A stretch of 6,611 nucleotides of DNA, taken from contig JAHJQT010000056.1 in assembly GCA_018819085.1 (NCBI GenBank), forward strand, positions 1-6,611. The letters are read 5' to 3'. The stretch is from Patescibacteria group bacterium. Its GTDB lineage: Bacteria; Patescibacteriota; Minisyncoccia; Portnoybacterales; UBA2143. The position numbers and the translations under genes are program-made. This document shows, one piece after another, positions 1-4,904 of this stretch. Position 1 is the stretch's first letter. Each line of letters starts with the position of its first letter. The notes below the pieces were generated by a model that was not told the origin of the DNA, made no database searches, and was given only the letters and a program-made list of their open reading frames with translations.

Positions 1-162
1 AACGATTTAAAATATGTAAGAGAAGTAATAACCAATAATGATATAGATTTATTTTTCCAGACAGGAGATGCCGAGCTGAAAATCAAAAAAGGTGATTCTG
101 ATTTAAACATAAAAAAATCATTGATTAGTTTCCATGGATGTTTTGCATTAATTCAATTTTAA
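1..162 (+). CDS. C-terminal end of an unidentified protein, possibly a GHKL-type ATPase (5'-truncated)
   Basis: An open frame enters from the left edge and runs 53 codons to a TAA at 160-162. The fragment is rich in Asp, Lys and Ile and ends in FHGCFALIQF. A final 'F-x-G-(T)-x-x-x-I' strand is common at the very end of GHKL (HATPase_c) domains, where it closes the ATP-binding fold. Such ATPases are often encoded just before STAS-like proteins, and the next gene here is one. The ATPase identification is therefore an inference from the last strand and the neighbour. The N, G1 and G2 boxes that would prove it lie outside the window. The stop is only 4 bases before the next ATG, so the two genes are almost certainly cotranscribed. 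That this is a real coding end is fairly sure; its family is not. Confidence 0.55.
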   Translation, partial: NDLKYVREVITNNDIDLFFQTGDAELKIKKGDSDLNIKKSLISFHGCFALIQF

Positions 163-166
163 TTTT

Positions 167-457
167 ATGACCATTTATTTAAAAAAATTTGGTACTCTCC
201 TTAGTGGCAGAATGCTTGGCAAAGAAGCTTTTTCTGCCTTTTTACCGTCTTTGAAAGACGTAAAGGACAGTGAAAAAATTGAAGTTGATTTTGAAGGAGT
301 TGATGTTTTTTCACCTTCTTGGGGTGATGAGTTTTTACTTTCTTTACTTGAAAAATTTGGCGATAGGGTTGTTTTGAAAAATACGAAAAATCCTTCAGTC
401 AAATCAACATTGGAGTTTTTGGAAAGAATTAATAAAATTAAATTTAATAGAAATTAG
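167..457 (+). CDS. STAS-like (DUF4325-type) small protein
   Basis: A 96-residue cytoplasmic protein without a signal peptide or membrane segment. Residues 38-57 have the hallmark of STAS-like DUF4325 proteins: a hydrophobic strand (IEVDFEGVDVF) followed by a Ser-rich turn and an acidic helix start (SPSWGDEF, where the family usually has something like 'SFADEF'). A second strand (VVLKN, about 68-72) and a C-terminal helix (about 76-90) complete an alpha/beta STAS-like fold. STAS domains generally bind partner proteins, as anti-anti-sigma factors do, and the DUF4325 type is often paired with or fused to a GHKL ATPase. It starts 4 bases after the preceding stop with no Shine-Dalgarno sequence, which suggests translational coupling. 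Whether a conserved Ser (S49 or S51) is phosphorylated cannot be seen. The family call is good; the pathway is unknown. Confidence 0.7.
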   Translation: MTIYLKKFGTLLSGRMLGKEAFSAFLPSLKDVKDSEKIEVDFEGVDVFSPSWGDEFLLSLLEKFGDRVVLKNTKNPSVKSTLEFLERINKIKFNRN

Positions 458-466
458 GAAAAGACA

Positions 467-540
467 CAAAATACCAAGTTCTAATTTTGTTCCACGCTCG
501 GAGCACTCAAAGTAACCGTTTATTTATGCGGTTATTTTTT
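467..540 (+). repeat. Repeat A, copy 1 (no GC-rich insert)
   Basis: This begins with CAAAATACCAAGTTCTAA (467-484), identical to 4731-4748 and nearly identical to 3613-3628. It continues with TTTTGTTCCACGCTCGGAGC and ends in a hairpin with a T tract. The order of parts (ATACCAAGTTCTAA box, TGTTCCACGCT box with a GCT...AGC dyad, terminator hairpin) is the same in all three copies, and all three face the same way. This copy is the shortest and lacks the GC-rich segment found in the other two, so it probably represents the uninterrupted form. Here it serves as the 3' end of the STAS-like gene's transcript. Confidence 0.8.
511..540 (+). terminator. Intrinsic terminator after the STAS-like gene
   Basis: TAACCG (513-518) pairs with CGGTTA (529-534), extendable by G-U and A-U pairs on both sides, across a loop of about 10 bases. 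A run of six T follows (535-540). It lies 54 bases after the STAS-like stop and just before the promoter of the next gene, so it separates two transcription units. The hairpin forms the end of repeat A copy 1. Confidence 0.75.
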
Positions 541-556
541 ATCCACAAATAAAGGG

Positions 557-585
557 TTGACAAGTAAATTTATTGAGCGTAAAAT
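557..585 (+). promoter_or_regulatory. Sigma-70-type promoter of the AAA/DUF4143 ATPase
   Basis: A perfect -35 box TTGACA (557-562), a 17-base spacer and the -10 box TAAAAT (580-585, five of six consensus bases). Transcription would start near 592, giving a leader of about 27 bases with no Shine-Dalgarno sequence before the ATG at 619. A 7-bp inverted repeat, AGCGTAA (576-582) and TTACGCT (605-611), overlaps the -10 box and could be an operator, though this may be chance. Confidence 0.8.
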
Positions 586-618
586 AGGGAATGTAATCAC
601 TAAATTACGCTTAAAAAT

Positions 619-1734
619 ATGTACAAAAGAATATTAAAAGAAAATATATCTAAAAAGTTTTTTAAAGGAAAAATCTTGATTATCACTGGAGCAAGACAAA
701 CTGGCAAAACTACTCTTAGTTTAGAATTAATCAAAAATATTTCTGATAAATATTTTAATTGTGACAATCCAACAGATAGACAACAACTTGCTAATAAAGA
801 TCTTGAATTCTTGAAACAGTTGGTTGGTAACTCTAGAATTATTTTTATTGATGAGGCTCAAAAAGTAGAAAATATAGGAGAGACTTTAAAATTATTAGTT
901 GATTTTTATAAAACAAGAAAACAGATTATAGTAACGGGTTCATCAAGTCTTAATTTATTAGATCAGACTCAAGAGCCATTAACCGGAAGAAAATATGTTT
1001 TCTCTCTTTTCCCTTTAAGTTTAGAGGAAATTTATCCTGATAATAATTATTTAAAACTTATTAAAGAATTAGAATCTTTATTAATTTTTGGTTCTTATCC
1101 TGAAATTGTATCTAAATCTTCTTTTGAGGAGAAAGAAGAGCTACTTAGAGAATTAGCTTCGAGTTATATCTATAAAGATATTTTGGGATTTCAAGAAATA
1201 AAGAGTCCAGATGTTTTAGTAAAACTACTTAAAGCTCTGGCATTACAAATAGGGTCTCAAGTTTCATATAATGAGTTATCTAATATTGTTGGCATTGATA
1301 AGAAAACAATTGAACGTTATATTAATCTTTTAGAAAAAAACTTTATTATATTCAGGTTAAAGCCGTTTACTAAGAATAAGAGAAGAGAAATTTCTAAATT
1401 AAAAAAGATATATTTTTGTGATGTAGGTATTAGAAATGCTGTTATTAATAATTTTAATTTTTCAGATACTCGAGAAGATATAGGAATACTGTGGGAGAAT
1501 TTTATAATTGCAGAAAGAATGAAATTTCGCGCTTATCACAAAATTAATGTAGATCAATATTTTTGGCGAACTTATGATGGGAATGAAATAGATTTATTAG
1601 AAGAACAAACTGGAAAATTAAATGGTTATGAATTTAAGTGGAATTCTAAGAAAGATAAAAAAAATAATCCTTTTGATTGGCTTGACTCTTACAAAATAAT
1701 TACAAAGAAAGATTTGAATGGTTTTGTTTTTTGA
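619..1734 (+). CDS. AAA_14 / DUF4143 ATPase
   Basis: A 371-residue cytoplasmic P-loop ATPase of the common prokaryotic AAA_14-DUF4143 type. Visible motifs are Walker A GARQTGKT (24-31), Walker B IIFIDEAQ (74-81) and a sensor-1-like strand ending TGSSS (106-110). A winged-helix-like segment follows at about 211-250 (VSYNELSNIVGIDKKTIERY). The DUF4143 C-terminal domain has the usual WENF motif (292-295) and a PD-(D/E)XK-like arrangement: E323 and D325 in NEID, then E338-x-K340 in YEFKW. Length and domain order are normal for the family, so the gene looks intact. The cellular role of these ATPases is poorly defined; proposals include DNA-linked and mobile-element functions, and none can be chosen here. 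The start follows a near-consensus promoter and has no Shine-Dalgarno sequence. It ends TGA followed directly by an in-frame TAA. GC content is very low, under 20% in places. It is transcribed alone and convergent with the propeller gene. Confidence 0.93.
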   Translation: MYKRILKENISKKFFKGKILIITGARQTGKTTLSLELIKNISDKYFNCDNPTDRQQLANKDLEFLKQLVGNSRIIFIDEAQKVENIGETLKLLVDFYKTRKQIIVTGSSSLNLLDQTQEPLTGRKYVFSLFPLSLEEIYPDNNYLKLIKELESLLIFGSYPEIVSKSSFEEKEELLRELASSYIYKDILGFQEIKSPDVLVKLLKALALQIGSQVSYNELSNIVGIDKKTIERYINLLEKNFIIFRLKPFTKNKRREISKLKKIYFCDVGIRNAVINNFNFSDTREDIGILWENFIIAERMKFRAYHKINVDQYFWRTYDGNEIDLLEEQTGKLNGYEFKWNSKKDKKNNPFDWLDSYKIITKKDLNGFVF

Positions 1735-1770
1735 TAATTTTAATTAAACCTAATTCTTCCTTAATTTTAT

Positions 1771-1806
1771 CCCAATCTAAGGTTCGAAAGCTGTTCCACC
1801 CTCGAA
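1771..1806 (+). repeat. Repeat B, copy 1
   Basis: This stretch matches 5939-5970 over a run of related bases: CCCAATCTAAGGTTCGAAAG here and CCCAGTCAAAGGTTCGAAAG there, including the exact 12-mer AAGGTTCGAAAG. Both copies lie just after the stop of a + strand gene. The following TGTTCCACCCTCG also resembles the TGTTCCACGCTCGG box of repeat A, so the two repeat types may share a module. Confidence 0.6.
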
Positions 1807-1831
1807 GTAAGAAGGGGATAATAAACAGCTT
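1788..1831. terminator. Possible terminator hairpin between convergent genes
   Basis: AAGCTGTT (1788-1795) and AACAGCTT (1824-1831) form a perfect 8-bp stem. The loop is long (28 bases) but can pair internally through CCC and GGG. On the + strand a T-rich stretch follows at about 1841-1862, which would suit termination of the ATPase transcript, although it overlaps the end of the opposing gene. On the minus strand no T tract follows. The long loop makes this a weak call. Confidence 0.35.
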
Positions 1832-1832
1832 C

Positions 1833-3587
1833 TTAAGTCTTTTTATTATTTTCGTTTTTTTTGCGCCAAAAGATAATTAAAACAATTACTAATAAAACAC
1901 CAATGCCAATAATTAAAATCTCTATTAAGGGTAATTTTTTTATTTCTTTTCTATCTTTCATTCCGAAATCATCAACTTCATCAAACATTGTATCATTGTT
2001 TTCCATTTCTTTTTCAGAAGGAGGTTTAATAATTTGTTCGCATTTTTGCGCTTGGGGAGGATTAAACTCATCTGATTCAAAAAAATAGATAGAAGCTCCT
2101 GTGCCTGCAGCGACATATTTATTATCTGAAGATATATCAATGGTGTTTATATATTCATTTAATAAAACCTGCCATAGAGGATTGGTATTCTCCTTAGAAA
2201 ACAGATACAAATTATTATTAGAACCTCCTACGGCTAATAAAGATCCGTTATCTGAAATATCTGTTGCTCCTAATCTTTCTTGAACTTTATAATGTTGCAA
2301 TGGAGTGTTGGACTCTTGTGAGAAAATATAAGCATCGCCTCCAAAGGTGCCTGCTCCAATATATTGTCCATTTGGAGTTATTGCGAGAGAGCGGACACTA
2401 CGATTTTTTGGTGTAGAAAATTTCCAGAGAAAGTTTTGGGTTTCTTGATTTAAAAGATGTATTGCACCTGCATCAGATTCTGCTCCAAAAACAGCGATTT
2501 TACCATCATCAGAAATAGCGGATGCATGTACTGGCGAATCGCGAGTTAACATATCTGAACGTAAAAAGGGTTCTTTTGATTCGCGGAGAAAAATATAAGC
2601 TCGACGGTCGGGACAACCAGTAGCAGCAGCAATTACAGAACCATCCCAGCTTAGATCAGCGCTATGAAAGTTTCCTGAGGATTGATAACTCCATAATTCA
2701 TTTCCTTTTTCATCAAATAAGATTAACAGATTAGATTTTTCTTCATTTTCGCTTGCAGCGATAGCAACAGCGATTGTGCTTCCGTCTTGGGAAATAGAAA
2801 CACCATAAGTACTACTATCTAAATCGTGTTGCCAGAGAGGTTTTTCACTTGTGTTAGAAAATAAATACAAACCGCTTCCTATCATAGCAACAATCTTTTT
2901 CCCATCTGCAGATATATCTATTCCTCCGTCAACATCATCGCCAATCATTATATTAGCATTAAGAGTAAATTTCCAAAGTGGCTCTTTCTCGTTAATTTTA
3001 AAAAGATAAATATGTTTACTGGTTTTGGCGGCTAAATATTTATTATTACGAGAAATTACTACTTTTGAAACCCATTCTTCATCTGTGGAAAAACGCCATA
3101 AAAATTTTCCAGTTTTTTGTTCTAAAACAACGATTTCGTTGTTTTTTAAAGAAGAAGTAAATAAAACAGGACCATTATCTGGAGAATCAATTATTGATTC
3201 GCGTACCTTACCCTTACTATTAGAAGCTTCAAAAAAGTAAAAATTAGATTCTGTGGTTTTAGGGACATACTGATAAATATATTTAACTCCATTTTTATAG
3301 TCATTATCTTCAGAATTTTCTTTCTCCATATCAATCCAATCGCCATTAAAATAGATACGCATATACTCTGGTGATCTTCCTTCTTTATCTTTATAAACTA
3401 CTGAGTAAGTGTATTCTGTGCAAGTCGCTCCCCAAAATGGATAGACATGTCCGTATTCTAAAATAGGATCATCAGGTGTTTCGGGAAGCTTGGAAAAAAT
3501 TTGACTTCCTGAAGCTTTATCTTCTGTTAATCCTACTGTTGGGAAACATATTAAAGAAATAATAGTTATAACTATAAAGATTTTCAT
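1833..3587 (-). CDS. Secreted, C-terminally membrane-anchored beta-propeller protein (WD40/PQQ-like)
   Basis: A 584-residue protein with, in order: a hydrophobic signal peptide (about 1-19, cleavage unclear between 19 and 25; C14 is not in a proper lipobox); an Ig-like region (about 44-135) with the pattern YSVVYKDKEGRSP...YMRIYFNG...Y-x-G-x-x-Y-x-Y...YFFEASN known from surface proteins; then eight propeller repeats. Each repeat has a strand of the form 'iDISxDGxxiAa' (near 177, 223, 263, 310, 357, 402, 442 and 482), usually followed by 'YLFSxExxxPLW'. A low-complexity acidic linker (about 520-550), one transmembrane helix (553-574) and a Lys-rich tail complete it, predicting an outside N-terminal portion and a cytoplasmic tail. 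Such propellers are usually binding or scaffold modules; no catalytic residues are recognisable. It is transcribed alone, divergent from the protease gene. ATG 3587 is chosen because it opens the signal peptide and sits just behind a promoter. Confidence 0.85.
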   Translation of the reverse strand: MKIFIVITIISLICFPTVGLTEDKASGSQIFSKLPETPDDPILEYGHVYPFWGATCTEYTYSVVYKDKEGRSPEYMRIYFNGDWIDMEKENSEDNDYKNGVKYIYQYVPKTTESNFYFFEASNSKGKVRESIIDSPDNGPVLFTSSLKNNEIVVLEQKTGKFLWRFSTDEEWVSKVVISRNNKYLAAKTSKHIYLFKINEKEPLWKFTLNANIMIGDDVDGGIDISADGKKIVAMIGSGLYLFSNTSEKPLWQHDLDSSTYGVSISQDGSTIAVAIAASENEEKSNLLILFDEKGNELWSYQSSGNFHSADLSWDGSVIAAATGCPDRRAYIFLRESKEPFLRSDMLTRDSPVHASAISDDGKIAVFGAESDAGAIHLLNQETQNFLWKFSTPKNRSVRSLAITPNGQYIGAGTFGGDAYIFSQESNTPLQHYKVQERLGATDISDNGSLLAVGGSNNNLYLFSKENTNPLWQVLLNEYINTIDISSDNKYVAAGTGASIYFFESDEFNPPQAQKCEQIIKPPSEKEMENNDTMFDEVDDFGMKDRKEIKKLPLIEILIIGIGVLLVIVLIIFWRKKNENNKKT

Positions 3588-3593
3588 ATATAT

Positions 3594-3621
3594 ATTATAC
3601 TATAATTTATTTAAATACCAA
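3594..3621 (-). promoter_or_regulatory. Promoter of the propeller gene, predicted leaderless
   Basis: Read on the minus strand: -35 TTGGTA (3621-3616, four of six consensus bases), a 16-base spacer, and a perfect -10 TATAAT (3599-3594). Six bases, ATATAT, separate the -10 from the ATG at 3587, so the usual start distance places the first transcribed base at or next to the A of the start codon. The -35 box is made from the ACCAAG core of repeat A copy 2. Confidence 0.65.
3601..3606 (+). promoter_or_regulatory. Divergent -10 box facing repeat A copy 2
   Basis: A perfect TATAAT on the + strand lies one base from the minus-strand -10 (ATTATA C TATAAT, 3594-3606), a symmetric arrangement. No convincing -35 lies 17 bases upstream (AGATTT). 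If used, transcription would begin near 3613, the first base of repeat A copy 2, and stop at the hairpin ending near 3712. Confidence 0.35.
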
Positions 3622-3712
3622 GTTCTAACTTTGTTCCAGAGGCCCTCCAGAGGCGGGCAAGTGTTCCACGCTCTGAGCCACGACCTAGATACGGCTTAAC
3701 CAAGCCGTTTTT
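3613..3712 (+). repeat. Repeat A, copy 2 (with GC-rich insert)
   Basis: AAATACCAAGTTCTAAC opens the copy, followed by TTTGTTCCA, a GC-rich insert, a second GTTCCA, then CGCTCTGAGC and the terminator hairpin. Relative to copy 1, 24 bases (3639-3662) interrupt the GTTCCA box, and GTTCCA is present on both sides (3633-3638 and 3663-3668). The insert contains CCAGAGG twice and the CCTCCAGAGGCGGGCAAG sequence also present in copy 3. This copy lies between divergent genes, so its terminator follows no + strand gene. Confidence 0.8.
3691..3712 (+). terminator. Intrinsic terminator closing repeat A copy 2
   Basis: ACGGCTT (3691-3697) and AAGCCGT (3702-3708) form a 7-bp stem with the four-base loop AACC, followed by a T tract (3708-3712). 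No gene on this strand lies upstream within the spacer. It would stop transcription started from the divergent -10 at 3601 or stray antisense transcription from the propeller region, insulating the protease promoter. Confidence 0.7.
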
Positions 3713-3751
3713 GATTTATTCGTTTATCCACTATTATTAATCTATATAAAA

Positions 3752-3760
3752 TGATACAAT
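3752..3760 (+). promoter_or_regulatory. Possible extended -10 promoter of the protease gene
   Basis: TGATACAAT (3752-3760) is an extended -10 element (TGN plus TACAAT, five of six consensus bases). No good -35 box is visible at the expected distance. The start would be near 3767, leaving a leader of about 66 bases without a Shine-Dalgarno sequence near the ATG. Confidence 0.4.
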
Positions 3761-3832
3761 TAGAATATTAAAAAATTAGATAACTTATCAAATAAAGGTC
3801 GGAGAAATTAAAATTTAATTTAGAAAAACAAT

Positions 3833-4621
3833 ATGAAAAAAATATTATTTTTAAGTTTAGTTGGCATAGCGTTGATTATTGGTTTGGTTGGAAGCGTTGG
3901 TGCGACTGGGAAAAATCAAAAGCAAAATCAAAAAATTGATCTTCTAGAAAACGCGAAAGAGGTTTCTCCTGGTGTTTTTTATCTTGGAGAATCAATGAAT
4001 AAAGGAAAAGTTGTGGATGGGTATGCTTTTGTTCATTATGCGAAAGGATCTAAATCTGCGGCGAGACCTAAACCTGTTGTTGATGATACAGTAGATATGT
4101 ATAAATTATTATTTAGAGGGATAAAGTGGGCTGATACTATGCAATATGAAGTAAATACTACTGGAAGCAGATTGGAAGACAGCGCCGTAAGAACTGCTTT
4201 AAGCGCGAGTTTGGAAACATGGGATACAGAAACATCATTTGAGCTTTTTAATGATGATCTCGTAACAACTGAAAGTGATTTCAATAGCGGTGACAGAAAA
4301 AACAGAGTTACATGGAACGACCTTGGAACTGGCGGGACTATTGCAATGAATTCATTTTGGTTTTATCGGACAACTAAGGAAATAGTAGAATCTGATGTTG
4401 TATTTAATACGCAATATAATTGGAGCCTAAGCGGTGAATCTGAAAAGATGGATCTCCAAAATATTGCTACCCATGAATTCGGACACAATGGATTAGCTGA
4501 TTTGTATGTGTCGAAAAGCGCAGAATTAACAATGTATGGATATAGCGGATATGGAGAAACGAAAAAGCGAACTTTAGGGACAGGCGATATTTCAGGGATT
4601 CAGGCGCTTTATGGAAATTAA
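3833..4621 (+). CDS. Exported matrixin-like zinc metalloprotease with a shortened zinc motif
   Basis: A 262-residue protein with a classic signal peptide: MKK, a hydrophobic core, and a VGA-T cleavage site after residue 24. A short possible pro-region is followed by a metzincin-like catalytic domain beginning near residue 98 (IKWADTMQYEVN). The zinc site is THEFGHNGLADLY (213-225): H214, catalytic E215 and H218 are present. A Met-turn-like TMYGYSGYGE (233-242) and the matrixin ending 'GDISGIQALYG' (251-261) follow. Matrixins usually read HExxHxxGxxH, with Asp as third ligand in some relatives such as snapalysin. Here Gly and Asp come one residue early (H218-N-G-L-A-D223), so the third ligand is uncertain. 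The protein is expected to cleave proteins or peptides outside the membrane. It has no Shine-Dalgarno sequence, is transcribed alone, and is divergent from the anchored propeller gene. The family call is strong; activity depends on the altered motif. Confidence 0.85.
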   Translation: MKKILFLSLVGIALIIGLVGSVGATGKNQKQNQKIDLLENAKEVSPGVFYLGESMNKGKVVDGYAFVHYAKGSKSAARPKPVVDDTVDMYKLLFRGIKWADTMQYEVNTTGSRLEDSAVRTALSASLETWDTETSFELFNDDLVTTESDFNSGDRKNRVTWNDLGTGGTIAMNSFWFYRTTKEIVESDVVFNTQYNWSLSGESEKMDLQNIATHEFGHNGLADLYVSKSAELTMYGYSGYGETKKRTLGTGDISGIQALYGN

Positions 4622-4650
4622 GTTGCCATAACAAACTTAAAACAAAAAAC

Positions 4651-4675
4651 CCATCTTTTCTAAGATGGTTTTTTT
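4651..4675 (+). terminator. Strong intrinsic terminator of the protease gene
   Basis: CCATCTT (4651-4657) pairs perfectly with AAGATGG (4662-4668) across the loop TTCT, followed by seven T (4669-4675). The A-rich run just before the stem could allow weak action on the opposite strand. It sits 29 bases after the protease stop and is sufficient alone, so the second hairpin at 4807-4830 is not needed by this gene. Confidence 0.88.
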
Positions 4676-4730
4676 GTATGGTTTAATTAAAAGTTTAATT
4701 TATGGGGGGGCAGGGAACTAGGCAGTCTAT

Positions 4731-4830
4731 CAAAATACCAAGTTCTAACCTCCCTCCAGAGGCGGGCAAGCGGGCAGGTGTTCCACGCTTGGGAGCAAAC
4801 GTTTAGAAACGGCTTAACTAAGCCGTTTTT
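4731..4830 (+). repeat. Repeat A, copy 3 (with GC-rich segment)
   Basis: CAAAATACCAAGTTCTAA (4731-4748) is identical to copy 1. A GC-rich segment follows (about 4749-4777), containing CCTCCAGAGGCGGGCAAG as in copy 2 plus an extra CGGGCAGG. Then come TGTTCCACGCT, a GCTTGGGAGC dyad and the terminator hairpin. The first TTTGTTCCA seen in copy 2 is missing here, so the insertion boundary differs. The copy lies between a finished transcript (terminator at 4651) and the next promoter (4847). Confidence 0.8.
4807..4830 (+). terminator. Intrinsic terminator closing repeat A copy 3
   Basis: AAACGGCTT (4807-4815) pairs with AAGCCGTTT (4820-4828) across the loop AACT, with T continuing to 4830. The core stem is identical to that of copy 2. 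The preceding gene already has its own terminator, so this one either belongs to a separate short transcript or acts as an insulator just upstream of the next promoter. Confidence 0.75.
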
Positions 4831-4846
4831 GGTTTTTAGTCAAGGG

Positions 4847-4875
4847 TTGATTATTAAAAGGAATAATGGTATAAT
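4847..4875 (+). promoter_or_regulatory. Strong promoter of the AstE/AspA-family gene
   Basis: -35 TTGATT (4847-4852), a 17-base spacer, and a perfect -10 TATAAT (4870-4875) preceded by TGG, which makes an extended -10. Transcription would begin near 4882, leaving a leader of about 23 bases without a Shine-Dalgarno sequence. The preceding bases (AAGGGTTGA) match those at the ATPase promoter (551-560), which also follows a repeat A terminator. Confidence 0.82.
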
Positions 4876-4904
4876 TAAAATTAAGAAATATAAGTTATTA
4901 AAAT

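Noticed and set aside
1732..1737. Alternative genetic code with UGA as glycine, as in some Patescibacteria, because TGA is followed directly by TAA
   Set aside because: No in-frame TGA occurs inside any of the intact genes, and the ATPase is of normal length with TGA as stop.
1790..1806. T-box riboswitch signature on the minus strand (CGAGGGTGGAAC, similar to AGGGTGGNACCGCG)
   Set aside because: The conserved CGCG after GGNAC is missing, no specifier stem or antiterminator is visible, and no minus-strand gene lies downstream. The repeat A copies read AGCGTGGAAC, further from the consensus.
1861..3240. Several + strand and alternate-frame open frames of 60-75 codons inside the propeller gene
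   Set aside because: They are shadows of the 584-codon gene, have no promoter or Shine-Dalgarno sequence, and encode no recognisable domain.
3527..3560. Lipoprotein signal for the propeller (C14 in ISLICF)
   Set aside because: The residue before Cys is Ile rather than Gly, Ala or Ser, and the protein has its own C-terminal membrane anchor.
467..4830. Integron attC sites or a CRISPR array
   Set aside because: The repeats lack paired GTTRRRY/RYYYAAC cores, and three copies spaced over kilobases with full promoters between them do not resemble gene cassettes or spacer arrays.
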